DNA of 64,000 bases from contig SEMN01000200.1 in the NCBI GenBank assembly GCA_005408345.1, positions 248,001-312,000 of the forward strand, in the 5' to 3' direction. Every line of letters starts with the position of its first letter. Position 1 is the stretch's first letter. Both the position numbers and the translations under genes were made by a program. Under the pieces are notes generated by a model that was given only the letters and a program-made list of their open reading frames with translations, did not search any database and was not told the DNA's origin. The DNA is from Macquaria australasica. Taxonomy: Eukaryota > Chordata > Actinopteri > Centrarchiformes > Percichthyidae. Of the stretch, positions 1 through 11,829 are shown piece by piece.

Positions 1-564
1 TCCTCTGTGCAGGATGCATCCACATAACTTTAATGGATTCATTCAAGGGCTACGGCACGCAGACATTGATTAGATTGCCTCTGAGGCCCCGCTGCTGGTC
101 GCTTGACATAGGCAGCAAATGAAATGTGACCTCTGGTAAAAGGCCTGAACCAGCCAGCCCCAGTCTAATCCATTAGCTCAAAACCTTTCCCAATCCCATT
201 TAATTAATGAAGTGATTTGAAAAAGGGTGAACATTTACCAATCCCTGGAACTGGAAAATAGTGGGCGTATAAAGTAACTGAAACAACAAGAGCAACAAGA
301 ACAGCAACAGCCATAGTCATAAAAAAAACCCTATACAAAGTAAAAGCACAAGAATTGGGTTGCATAGTAATTGTAGGCAATGAGATGGAATATTATTCCA
401 GCCCTGAGACAAGATGATCCAACCACAAAACACATGCAGATGTGAGGTAATGAGTTGGGTTAAGGAAAATTGCCATTTCTTTGGCTGGATTGCTTAAATA
501 TTTGTCAGCAAGAGAAAAAGTCAATTTATTCAAATTAATCAAAGCCAAACAGTGACAGCGTGGA
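1..564. other. Unique AT-rich non-coding sequence, candidate regulatory DNA
   Basis: No coding potential is visible: frames are short and have no family resemblance. The sequence is repeat-free, low in CpG, and carries homeodomain-type cores such as TTTAATTAATGA near 199-210 and AATTAATCAAAG near 534-545. This composition is typical of vertebrate conserved non-coding elements near developmental genes, but that is inference because no alignment is available. Confidence 0.3.
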
Positions 565-579
565 GGGGGGGGGGGGGGG
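565..579 (+). repeat. Poly-G run of 15
   Basis: An uninterrupted run of 15 G residues follows GTGGA and precedes TGTTAATC. It is a mononucleotide repeat that could form G-quadruplex structures and is a likely spot for sequencing length error. Confidence 0.9.
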
Positions 580-2700
580 TGTTAATCAGTGAAATATAAA
601 ACAGAAGATGGGGTAATATTTTCCACTTTTGTCTGTAGAAAGAATTTACCAGTATGTTCATCTTGGCCATGCAGCTGTGATCTACACTCATCAGCAGCAC
701 TTCAAATCTGCTTTCTGGAATTCACATTTTGTACAGTCATTCCCTTTTAACAAGGATCCCCTTCTATGTGGAAGCTCTTTATTCAGACAATTGGAAAAGG
801 AGCGCAGTATTTCTCCGAAGCAAAACCTCAATGTCAAAAGAAAGACAAGCACCAGATCTCTGTTGGCGCATATGTTACATTACTTATTTTTTCTAATTGA
901 ATTCATTTATTTATCTTCAATTATTAATTTATGATGCAACACACAGTGGTATGCAAATGAACAATTTAAATTTAATGAGTTTTTAATGACCAAACAAATA
1001 ATTAGTCGAGCCCGGTGTGGTGTGCATGTAATTTGAGAAGGAATAAATTTGAGAGCTTTGTTCAATGTTTGAGTACCGACAGGCTAATTTACTTATAGAG
1101 CAGCTTATGCAGCAAAAGAGCTGTGTGGTACATACAAAAGCATTGGAAAGTCATTACCTCAAGGTCATTAGGAAGTCTCCAAAAGGCCGGTTGTGGACAT
1201 GTAATGCTAAAGAAATAATGTGAGCCATTATATTCCACACAATCATAGCAAATAGCAAAATAGGGGCACATGCTCTGAATAGAAGTCACACGCTGACAAA
1301 GGAAAAATCTACTATGGATATCCTAAATATTCTAACTATTCCCATTGGTGTGGGAGAAAAAGGCAGAGGGCTGCATGCCACTGGAGCCAAATGGCATTTG
1401 ATAATGGCTTTTTTCAGCACCCAAAAGACATTGTTAAGATTTACATTTTCAAATATATGCTGACCTTTTTTCCCTCCTCTCCTCTGTTCGCTTGTCATCA
1501 GCACTGTAATTGAATCAATATATTTCCTGATCAGCCCAGAGATTGAATAAGGTCACAGGAAGCCATGTGTGGACATTAAAAATCATTATTCTACTCAAAT
1601 TGAGCAGAGATGGCATAGACCATTCAGGGTTCAAAATGAAATTATATTAGAGTCTATTACACTTTTACAATTATAGAGACGTTCCAATATTACAACGGGA
1701 AATGAAGTCATAATAAAAAGCCCAGGGGTGTATTACAAAGAAATGACCCAACTATTTTTTTCACGTTCGCACTGTTATTGAATTGATGAAGAGAACTTGG
1801 TGACATTACATTCACTGATAAGTGACCTTATTCATGAAAAATAGAGGAGCCTGTTTCAGTTGGTCCATTTTCTTACTTCAAGTTTGCTGTGGAGTCGTTT
1901 CCCACGTGCAAGACCTCAAGTCAGTAACAGTGTGCACATTTACATTTCCTCACAGACAAGTGGTACTAATGCAGCTGCTAAAGCAGTTACTGCTTTAATT
2001 GCCTTTAAGCATACATTTATTTTAATTATTCATTTATTTTCTGGGATATGGGATTTTGCTTTATGCACGTCTGAGCAGCAAAAACGACTAATTAAATACC
2101 CCAATAGAGTTGTGCAATTGGAAGACAAAGTTTCAATCCTGTTAATCCAATACTACAGAAAAAAAGTGGAAAATTGAATTAAACCACATTATTAACCGAG
2201 AGTTTTCAGTCTAAACTCTTGCAAATTATGTCTAACTATCAAATTAGATAAAACTCCATTTTTAATTGGCTTACTCATTGAAATGAATAACACTTATCAG
2301 TGATCAACTTATCAACGCTGCATGAAATAAGAATGAGCAGGACAAGAAAAGAAAAAAAAACATTCCTTCTGGCTTTACAGTCATTCTTATGGTTTCCTAT
2401 AGTTTACATATTTAAAGATCAGGCTCGGTGTATCTCAAATTAGACAATTATATGGCTTCACACATATAAAGTGGTGACCTGTGATTTGTCTCTACTGTCA
2501 CATCCATCTGGTAATGCGGAGGAAGAGGTTCATTTCTTCAGTTGTTATACTTCTGTTTCACTTAAGGCGCAGCCCCTCTGGTCAATTAGGCGTGATGGTC
2601 ACAATGTCTGCATAGCTCTAACAGTGTGCTCCTTAAAGCCTGTCAAATGATGGTGAGCGAGGAAACCCGGTCGCCTGGAAATGACGCCGGCTCCCACAGT
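580..2700. other. Non-coding unique sequence with many TAAT cores
   Basis: No gene is seen. The stretch is AT-rich and repeat-free, with homeodomain-type sites such as ATAATTAGTC near 997 and ACTAATTAAATA near 2087. A region around 1940-2140 has especially dense ATTA/TAAT words. Short open frames here (for example 629-934 and 1860-2177) show no domain or codon pattern and are treated as chance. Confidence 0.35.
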
Positions 2701-2725
2701 CATCATCATCATCATCATCATCATC
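2701..2725 (+). repeat. (CAT)8 trinucleotide microsatellite
   Basis: Eight perfect CAT units are followed by a partial unit. On the opposite strand the repeat creates a run of methionine codons inside a chance reading frame, which is not evidence of a protein. Confidence 0.9.
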
Positions 2726-3896
2726 GCTGGATGTAAATAGCCTTTCATCTCAGATGGAACAGAGCCATTGAGCGAGCACACCTACGTTGCCCTGTTTAAA
2801 CTCTGCACAGAGAGGGGATGAACGGTAATGAAAAGGCCATTTACACCATCTATTCCACCTCCTCCTCTCCAGATTTTTCGAATATAAAACCTCAGAGTGG
2901 AACGTTTATGAAACACATAATGACAATCTGAATCAGTGGGCGGCTTCAATCTACAAGGATTAATGAGCTTGATGTAGTTCAACACGTGAAGGCATACTTG
3001 TCGCCTTATTACTGTAAGAGCTTCAGAAGTCCTTCCTGAAGGAGTGAGTGAGGGAGGGGGAACACTCAACTATGCCACAGATCTCTGGCAGCAAATTAGG
3101 GACTGTGCTATCTATTCAGTATGGGGAAAAAAGAGGCTGCGAGATACTTGGCCTGTCACATTTTTCAGGTAGAGGAAAATAACTCTATGGTGGATTTTAA
3201 CTTTAACGATATGCCCGGAACATTACTGCCTCAACACAACCAAGCAACTCTGCAGACAAGGAGTAATATGACTGTGTACACTGGTATGTTTGAAAGAGAC
3301 AGCACTGTTCATTAGAGGTCTGCAGTTTCTGGGTCTTTACAAACGTCTCTATCATTTGCAAACACTCGGCAGTGGCAAAACTAAAGGCATCACAAGATCA
3401 AAGTATTAACGCAGGTCACGCAGAGTGTGAAAGCCCTTTGTGAAGTCGAAAAATTGTAGAAAATGAAGTAATTAAAAGAGGACTGTAAACCTGCAAATGC
3501 TTACATTGTTGGTTGAAACACTTGCTGTCACACCTTATTTGGGGATAGGAAATTTGGCTCATACATTTAGATTAAAAAATGTCTGGTTTCCGAGCAAATA
3601 AATAAACATAATCAACAAGTTTGTGTGCCATAAACCACACAATTTACAAAAGTGATTTGATTTGGGTGAAAATGTTCACTATCTTGAGAAGGAAACCTCC
3701 CTTTCCATAATAAGCTATTAGCATCTAGCGGTCTGGTCGGAGCCCTGGATTTTAAGAAGGTAGTGGATAGTTTTGAAACTGATGAGGAAATAATACCTGT
3801 TTTAAGGTGAGGCAGCTCACACTGCTACTCTGCATTTGAAACACAACACAATGTAAATTTCCTGGGGACACTTAAAACTGATGACTTGTCAGCACT
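2726..3896. other. Non-coding unique sequence
   Basis: No gene, RNA or repeat is recognised. The sequence has no long homopolymers and no terminal inverted repeat. Short frames on both strands have no recognisable product. Confidence 0.35.
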
Positions 3897-4446
3897 TGCG
3901 TTTCCATCCACTTGTTTTTATGGGCATTTTCAGTTTGAGAATTAAAAAAAACCTGTGTGGAAATAACGGAAATTTGACATATAACTAACAAAAACGTTTT
4001 TCCTTTTTCTGAGGTGGAAACGTTGGTGTATCGATAAAAGCAAAATGTGACAAAGTGGAATGAGCAAGAGACTTAGCAAATAACTCGTGACGTACATGAA
4101 GGATGTGACTTAAACGTCCACCGAAGAGACGGAAAACTGCAGCAGACAAAAACATCAAATCTGTGTAGAGCAATAAGGAGACTTATTATTAATACGTGAA
4201 ACATAAATACCATACTTCCATCAAGTTTTTCGCAACCTTTTCATTCGTTTGAGATTTGATTGGTGCTCTTTTAATACGTCATCTCGATGCACCTTCCTCT
4301 TCTGGAGAATTAGCGCCACCAACTGTTTATCTTGTTGAACCAACTCCTAATATTTGCATAATTGCATAACAGGAGTGGATGGAAATTACGCATTCATTTT
4401 CTGGAAATCTGGTTAGAATTTGGGATAAATCTGGATGGAAACTTGA
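3897..4446 (+). mobile_element. DNA transposon family D, copy 1
   Basis: The segment is bounded by inverted copies of TTTCCATCCA: direct at 3901-3910, and as its complement TGGATGGAAA at 4432-4441. Its interior aligns by eye, in reverse orientation, with 56201-56692 (copy 2). Shared blocks include GAGGTGGAAA, GCAGCAGACAAAAACATC and GAGAATTAGCGCCACCA. This copy has a stop (TAA for CAA) and an extra segment where copy 2 has an open frame, so it is more decayed. A non-autonomous or internally deleted DNA transposon is the best reading; the superfamily is not resolved. Confidence 0.7.
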
Positions 4447-6379
4447 CTAATGGTGTTGGAAAATGAGCTAACAATGATTTATCACACTGATTACATGATT
4501 CCGATATTATTGCAGATATTGGCAATGAATATCATGAAATAAATACTGAAAAATAAAGGTATGGAACATGTTGTTGAGGGCTATGGGGGATTTGTGTCAT
4601 TGACTCATGACTGAAACAATGAGAGATTACACTCCTAGGACTAAATGTACAGATGAACTGACAGTTATACACGTACACACATGCAATCTCCAGTTCACAT
4701 GAGGTTCTCCAGCCGTCGTGCTCTGCAGTCTGATCGTCTCCTTCCTCAGCCAAACTGGCTGGCTCGCTCTATCACCCTGGTTTGTTGGAGGCCCGATGGT
4801 GATGAATGTCTTTTCCTTTTTGTGAAGTCCCCTGTACTGCTACAGCATGCCAGGCAGAATGAAAAACAGATTAAAGAGGCAGGAAACCGACACAGAGAGG
4901 ATGTTTGGCTGTTGGCTATTGAGTTATCAGCCCTTTTCACACCTAATGAAACAACTTTCAGCACTGCAGCTTATTAAATATCCCCCAGTCACTGGGCAGA
5001 GCTGCAGAGTTGCCAGGCCCTGAGAAGGCCACATTAGATTTTAATTAAAAACAAACAAATTACCCAGAGCTCCATGCATCCAGGAAATTTAACTCAATCC
5101 AAATAGGACCTAACTTTTAACTGTAGAATGATGGAGGAGGTCTACAGGTACACTCTTAAAAAACACCTGAATATCTATTTATGCTGAAATGAGAGTTAAT
5201 ACATCAAAAGACCTTTATAGATTAAAAAAATGCAAATGGAATATGATAAGAAGGCAAGGAGACTGGGTCCAAACATCAACAAATACACCCTGTGAGCCCA
5301 GCAAATAGGAAATCATCACTGGCTGATTTATTATTTGATAATCAATCTAATCTCGTTAACCTTCACTGTGGACACTTATCTTCAGCACATCCACAATGAT
5401 TCTGAAAATCATTCTGAAAAGAGGTTAATAATAATTTTCTGTTTCCTTTGTTCTTGCCGAATTTGAATGGATTTTATCTGAAAAGCTAAATTTGCCCTTT
5501 CAGGTGTAATTTCGTCTACGATGAAGATGTCATATCATGGCTGTCTTTTTTTCTCTGGAGGTCCAGGTCTTTAAAATAGATATATAATCAGCCCATTATG
5601 CCTGTCTGTGTTTATAATGATGTTTAAAAAAAATCTATTCATTGCTCCATCACTTGGTTCAACAGTTTCTCCGTGTGCAAGTCAAGTTGTATCATTACTT
5701 TGACTTTTCTCTCTGCCTCCGGCCTCACCAAAGCGACACTCACACATCCGGCTTTAAGGGCGCCGTCTCTCCTCCAGGCAGGGCAGCGTTTGTTTTAGCA
5801 GTGGACACTGAACAGATCTTCCCATGTGAGAGAGAGAATCAGCTCATTACTGAAATATAGATATGAGGTATTGTATGAACAAGTGCATTAACATTTTTTT
5901 CTTAGACAAATGAAGACAGAGTGGAAGTGAGGAATTGGCTGCGAGGCTGAAGGGCATCTGTCCCAGGCAGCTAAACCAATGTGGACTACTTCTTCTTCTC
6001 CAGGCCTTTTCCTCCCAACGTCGCTCCTTTTCTCCCTCTGGATTTCTGCTGTCCTCCAACTGCACACGTAGCAGGCTTGTTCGTTTCATTTGGATTTGAC
6101 CCCTGCTTACCTTACTTGCGAGTGTGCTTCATTAAATGTCTTTCTGGCTGTTTCAGCTGCCCCCCCCCTCACCGAGACACTCACTAAGTGGGAGAATTGT
6201 AACAAAAGGAAAGCCTCCAATGAGCTATTCTCAGTGGAGAGGGTGACCCCAACTTTAGGGAGAAAAAGAACCTGAGGATAATAGCAAATGAAGCCAAGGG
6301 CTGTGTTAATGGGCAGACATAGCACACTGACTTCCTGGTGCCGCTTTAACTGACAGACATGTATATTAATACTCAGCAC

Positions 6380-6394
6380 TTTTTTTTTTTTTTT
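6380..6394 (+). repeat. Poly-T run of 15
   Basis: Fifteen consecutive T residues follow ACTCAGCAC. It is a simple mononucleotide tract. No retroposon body is visible next to it, so it is not called a retroposon tail. Confidence 0.85.
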
Positions 6395-8422
6395 ATCGAA
6401 GTGGAAGAAATATGAATATTCATCCTCATTTATATTTCAAGGCATTTCCATTCCTGCGGGATCCTTGGTAGGTTTTGACCAATTTCCATCCCCATTACGG
6501 AAATGACAGCTCTCACTCTCGGGCCCTGACAGAGGTCTGCCCAATGCACAGGAGGTCTTACGATGAGGGAGCCTGCGCCCGTTCCCAGCTGTCCACAAAC
6601 ACTCATTAACAGAGGAAAATATCCAACGGAATCTCTGTGAGAATTTTTAATCACACAAAGGTCCTGCTAATTAGGCAGCTGATGGGGCATGGAGAGCACA
6701 AGGACGAATTCTTTAAACAAAGGACTAGAAACTTTAGGAGCCTTAATTACTCGGGCAAAGAGTTCATTCCAGAATGGCAGAGCACATCATTCCACTAATG
6801 AGACCAAGTGGCAGCACATATTAGTGAGAAATAATGTGGAAAGTTCAATTACATTGTGCTTTTGGAGCCTTTTCCCTCTTTCCCTCCCTGCTACTTATGC
6901 ACACACATAAGACAAAGCCCGGGCCAGCGCAGGAAGGAAGCAGGGGCGGAGGACACGTAATCACTGGCACCAGCACTCCCTTCTTCACGTGTATCTTGGC
7001 AGGCTTGATCATCTTAATTGCCCATTAGAATGTTCTCCTGTTTGAAAATGAATATCATTATGGCACCCAGTTCTGGCCTTTGCTGGAGAAAGACTTGCTG
7101 CAATTTCACCATTCAATACCGCATGTGTCTTGAATTCCAAACACACAATTGACTACCAATTTGCAGTAACCAAACCCTTAGAAATGCTATGAATTAAAAG
7201 GGCAGAGGAGAAGTTAATTACCCAGAGGTAAGATTAACTCTTTTTCTTTCTTGCTACATGGGCAAATATTCTTAAAGAACATGTCTTATGTGGCCCTGTC
7301 GGTGCTGTGAATTCTGTTGTGAATTCAGGCCATTTTCACCACACAGGCTGCGTCTTTAGGGCCGAGTGACAAGGATAAAAATCATTCTCTATTGGTTTTT
7401 CTGACTTAATGTGCTGCCTTTCATTACAGGTCTGCTCATGCCGATATTTAATCAGCAGTGTCTTTTGGTGAAACATACAAACCATCCTGCGTTTGTGGAT
7501 TTGGTTCCATTTCAGAGCCGTTACTGGAAAAAATGACACCAAAGTTTTTAAGTCTTCAGATGACGTTATTATCACCATTGCGCAGTAAGGGTGTGGACAC
7601 AAAGTTATACCCACTTCTATTTAGCTAATAACATTAGCCACAATCTTTAACTTTGTTTCACACAGTGTATAGGTAAATAATTGTGAATGACAATCAAATA
7701 ATGTGCTACTGAAAGGGTAATATATGCGCATTCTCACCTGCGTAAAAGATTGTATTAAAAATCCTAATGCCCACATCAGGAGGTGCCTAGATACCAATTA
7801 CAGCAAGCAGGAAGCAAATTTCCCGTGAAATAAAACCGCTAATGGGAAATGGAGGGCGGCAGGCAGCATTCCTTATTGCCCCCTAAGCTGGAACAAGAAA
7901 AAGAGGCAGGCAGAGCCGAATGTCCACAACTGGCCTGGTTTTAACCACACTGGAGCCAAATACATCATATGGGCCATCAGAAATGGGGCAGTTAAATGTG
8001 TTTGTGCTCAGGATGATGTCACTTCCCCCCAAATACTCTATGTCCACATGCTAGTATATTTAATATAGACTCTCAAAACTCACTGCTGAATTGTAAAAGG
8101 CTTTATGATGCAATATCCATTTTTAAAAATCATTAAAAATAATGTATTTGTATGTTTTTCTCTATTTCCCCATTGACATTAAGAGAGAGAGCACACATGT
8201 GACACAGACAGAGAGATGGCGAATGACCAAAGGTCTTCTGCCAGACTCAGATCCATGATGTTGTGATTAGGTCACAGACTGAGCACCAGTGGCCATCATA
8301 ATCATTGTTATTCTCTCAACAAACTAACACCAAGTCTACTCATCCTTGCGTAAAATTACATTCCTCTCAAGCATTCATTTTATTTAAATAAATTGGAGTA
8401 TCCTTTTACGTATTTGACGTGT

Positions 8423-8438
8423 AAAAAAAAAAAAAAAA
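8423..8438 (+). repeat. Poly-A run of 16
   Basis: Sixteen consecutive A residues lie about 55 bp before the miniature element at 8492. No target-site duplication or retroposon body was found upstream, so it is listed only as a simple repeat. Confidence 0.85.
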
Positions 8439-8491
8439 GATTGGATGATCCATACTTGAATACACCAGTTACAGACACCAATCATTTACTC

Positions 8492-8922
8492 TTACAGGGA
8501 AACTCCAGCGATTTATTATTGAACTTCCAAAATGTTGGGGGACGCCAAGAAACAGATTAAAAAGGGAAGTTGGTACAGCCGAAGGCGGTTCAGACACATA
8601 AGGAAAACACATACAATGCACATACAAAAAGAAAAGTTGGTGCAGCAAAAGTCATGACAAATCTTGACTTTTAGTCCAGAGTATGGGGGTCCTGCTCCAA
8701 AAACAGTGGATCCTACAATCGCCATATTGCAACTCGATAGTGTCTTTCATCTTCTGCCCCTCCCCGAACATTATTCAGATGAGGAATAACTTAATTGAGT
8801 AATTTTCTCAAACTTGGCAAACCTCCTCCGGAGCCACAGAAGGCATTATAAAACTGTTTTCTACAGGCTGCACTCCTCATAAATTGACTTTGACATGTAA
8901 AATTGGTGAAGTGCCCCTTTAA
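8492..8922. mobile_element. Miniature inverted-repeat DNA transposon, about 430 bp
   Basis: The left end reads TTACAGGGAAACTCCAGCGA, and the complement of the right end reads TTTAAAGGGGCACTTCACCA; these are imperfect inverted terminal repeats. The internal words, such as CCATATTGCAACTCGATAG, match a repeat I recognise from percomorph genomes. There is no transposase relic, so it would depend on another element. Target-site duplications were not resolved. Identification of the ends is by eye and from memory of the family. Confidence 0.6.
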
Positions 8923-9892
8923 AACAGGAACCATGAATCATTTGAGTCTGTGTTATAACTAACCTTCATCTTTTGAAAGATGAAAGCTTTGTTTTCTCAG
9001 GCAGCTGAGGGGTTAAATGCACACGAGCTGGTTTCTCTGTAGAGCCCCATTATAAAAGAAATTTAGAAATCAAGAGGATGTTGACTGCGTGCTCCCCTCC
9101 TTACTGTCTGCACGCAGCCGAACCCAGAGAGAATAGTCTGACCAGAGAAGACCCACCAGTGAGGGAACCTATTGATTTTTTTCTCCCCATGTTCTCTCTG
9201 CCAGAGTTGTTTGTTTCTTTTTGCCTATTGCCCCTGTTTTATTTACAGGCAGAGTGATCAATAGAGACACCTCCTCGCTTGCTTGTTTCCAGCTTTATGA
9301 AAACACATCTTTCAGCCTCTTAAGCACGCTGGCAGATCTACATCATTTCTCCAGTGGTTCAAATAATTTTAGTTCAAGTGATTGACAAGTGTAATTGTGC
9401 AAGAAGGTGGCTGTATAGAACAAGCTGAAATGCTGCAGCGCTGAAGTGAACTCTTAATATGTATATTTGTTGAGCACTCTTCTGAGCTGTCATGAACTTG
9501 GAAAAATATCCTAAAAATCGACCTTTGCAGTCGTCAGTTCTTATGAAAAACTAGACAAATGTGCTGTGAAGACTTTGGTAAGAAAAACTGGGAAGCAGGT
9601 TTTGTAAGATTTTCTGTAAGATTGTCTGTAATTGTTTAGGTGACAGATCAATATGTTGTGCAGAAAGCCTCAGCAATTATAATTTTAACATAAAAGCAGG
9701 GAAACCTGGCTGGAAACCTGGTTGAGGCCATTTGGCAGTTATAGCGCTAAAAGTGGGTGTGGGCATTTACAGCCCCTTCTTTACTCCTTGCTACTTAATT
9801 CTCTGACTATTAGTGGAAGCGGTTTAACTGAATCGTCTTTCCTCCCGATTGTAAAGCAACTAGCATGAAATCAACAGAAGTTTAAAAGGAGA
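8923..9892. other. Non-coding unique sequence
   Basis: No gene, RNA or shared repeat is recognised. Small local direct repeats such as GGAAACCTGG, appearing twice near 9700-9722, are too short to classify. Confidence 0.35.
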
Positions 9893-10395
9893 CCGTCCTC
9901 CCAAGAAAAACGACATCATCAGTCGTTTCAGCAAATGCCCAAAAATGACATTTGTTTGCGTTCAAGTGACAAAAGCCCTCTAGTGGCCATAGGAATTATG
10001 ACTCTTGTCTGTTGGGAGCAAAAGAGGAAGTAGTGTGACGTTATGTTTAAAGCCACAAAGCCAGCAGAAAGACGAGGTTGGGGTTGGATGGATGGGTCAA
10101 CAAAATGTAGGACTTTAATCCAGGAGACTGCCGTTTGTTTCTCATTTCCTTCTGACTGTCAACATTGGTTTCCTTTAACCATGGCCGCAGTCTTTCCCTG
10201 ACCTTAACCAAGTGGTTATTATTGTAACCATGACAACAAAGGTCTCTTAACCTTGTGTCTCGTCACAATCCAACAGTTTATGTTCTGTGCTTCTTTTAAA
10301 ACTGTAACTATGATGTGCCCTAAATCTTGACCAAGTGTTTTACTTCCCTAAACATAACCATAGTTTATTTTCCCTTAAAAAACGCTGGGATTGGA
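9893..10395 (+). repeat. Dispersed repeat family B, copy 1
   Basis: This copy shares a colinear series of words with 51736-52240 and 60292-61175. These are GTCCTCCCAAGAAAAACGAC, AAGCCCTCTAG(T/C)GGC, GGATGGATGGGT, GACTGTCAACATTGGTTTC, and a tail of CCTAAC/CTTAACC-like words. It lacks a reading frame and clear terminal inverted repeats. It is a recurrent teleost-type dispersed repeat of unassigned class. The right boundary is approximate because the three copies diverge after the word CATAG. Confidence 0.65.
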
Positions 10396-10549
10396 CGTTG
10401 AAAAATGCTGTCATTGAATGTAATACAGGCTTTCGCAGAATTGTCCATTTTCAATGATCTGTCTGGCGATAGGCATGCATTGGCATACATACATGCCCAC
10501 ATGAATACTTGCATGCACAAGTGCCAAAACTGTTTTTTATGGCACAGAA

Positions 10550-10565
10550 ATATATATATATATAA
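10550..10565. repeat. Short (AT)8 tract
   Basis: Sixteen bases of perfect alternating A and T follow GGCACAGAA. Confidence 0.85.
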
Positions 10566-11810
10566 TTCACATAATCATGTCTTACATATGTGATAAAAAT
10601 AATAGTAAGAGCAAAGTTACAGCAATTTTAATATAGTGTAGTATGTATATAATGTTTCACCTTTACATGCCGTTTATAAGGAGTTGGCTGCTACAAGTTC
10701 AACAACATCCACTATCTATCCTAAGTCTCCAGAGTCCTAGGAGAGATGGCGTTTGTATTTTATAGACTGGCCGTCCTCTCCCTCCTCCTGTTGACAGGCA
10801 GGCTGTTCCTGCCCTGATGCACAATGCTTTCACACTCATTTTGGTGCAGAGGGTGCTACACATTGAATTAAAAGAGTTCTGATTGATAAGGTAGTTGAAG
10901 GCAAATCTGCTCCCACTAATTGTCTTTCAAATGCCCTCATTAATCAAAGCAGAGCCGGCCCAGTGACGGGCGGTCCTGTCAGCCGCTCTGCTACAGGCTC
11001 TCCTCCGGCCACTCACCTCCCAGCATGATGCCTGCTTCCCCTCTGTCAGGCGCCGCTGTCCAAGGACTACAGGAGCACAGGCCATCCGTCCGTCCGCTGC
11101 ACACCTGCCTTCTGCCAGACAGGATCTGACCGCCCCCTGCCACTAGGATGGCCCCAGAGACCAATTTAGCAGCCACTTAATGATTCATGACTTCAAGTGG
11201 TGGAAATGAGGGCAGCATATGATAACAGGAATAAACACATTTAATTAGCTCCTCATATACATTATTTATTTATTTACCTGCACTCTGATTAATTTATATA
11301 TTTTGTGTTTGTGTTGCGAGGATTTTTGGTATTCACAGCATCTGGCAGAGAGCCTTTGTTGTGTGCTTGAGAGAGCGCCTTCTCCCACACCTATCCTTTG
11401 GGAGGGGGATAGCGGTGTTCCTCCTCCTTATCTGGGGACCTTTTGCAAGGGTGCAGTGGGGTGGGGTACCAGCAGGGATTTGGCAAGCCCCCCCACAATG
11501 AAATGAAACGAAATGGCAGGGAATATTAGACTTTAAAATATACAGTTCCCTGTGCTCTAAGTAGCCTTGTTTGTGAATTTCCTGACAGGTAGTTACTCCC
11601 CCAGTTTTCTTTGAGCATAGGGCATACATTTTCATGGAGGCACTAATCAAAGCTGTGCTGTGGCAAACAGCACAGCCACAGTAGGCCCAATCAAAGCCGT
11701 GTACCTGGCTCTCTTCCATAAGGCTCCGGGAACGCTGATGACAACTCTTACCCTAGCATCTGCCATCGCATCCATCACAGGTTGACTTCCTTCACACTCA
11801 CTCTCCACAT

Positions 11811-11829
11811 CTCTCTCTCTCTCTCTCTC
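11811..11829. repeat. (CT)9 microsatellite
   Basis: Nineteen bases of perfect CT alternation follow CTCTCCACAT. Confidence 0.85.

Larger units (their letters stand above)
4447..8491. other. Non-coding unique sequence
   Basis: No gene is recognised. Simple runs include T15 at 6380-6394, a C run near 6161-6169, and A16 at 8423-8438. Around 6990-7040 there is a TAAT-rich block (CATCTTAATTGCCCATTAGA) of the type often conserved in vertebrates, but this is inference. The remaining sequence shows no repeat shared with the rest of the window. Confidence 0.35.

Noticed and set aside
629..934. 101-codon plus-strand open frame
   Set aside because: No domain or signal is visible, the surrounding sequence is AT-rich and non-coding in texture, and such lengths occur by chance in 64 kb.
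2599..2781. Minus-strand frame with a methionine run
   Set aside because: The run is the CAT microsatellite read on the complement, with no coding context.
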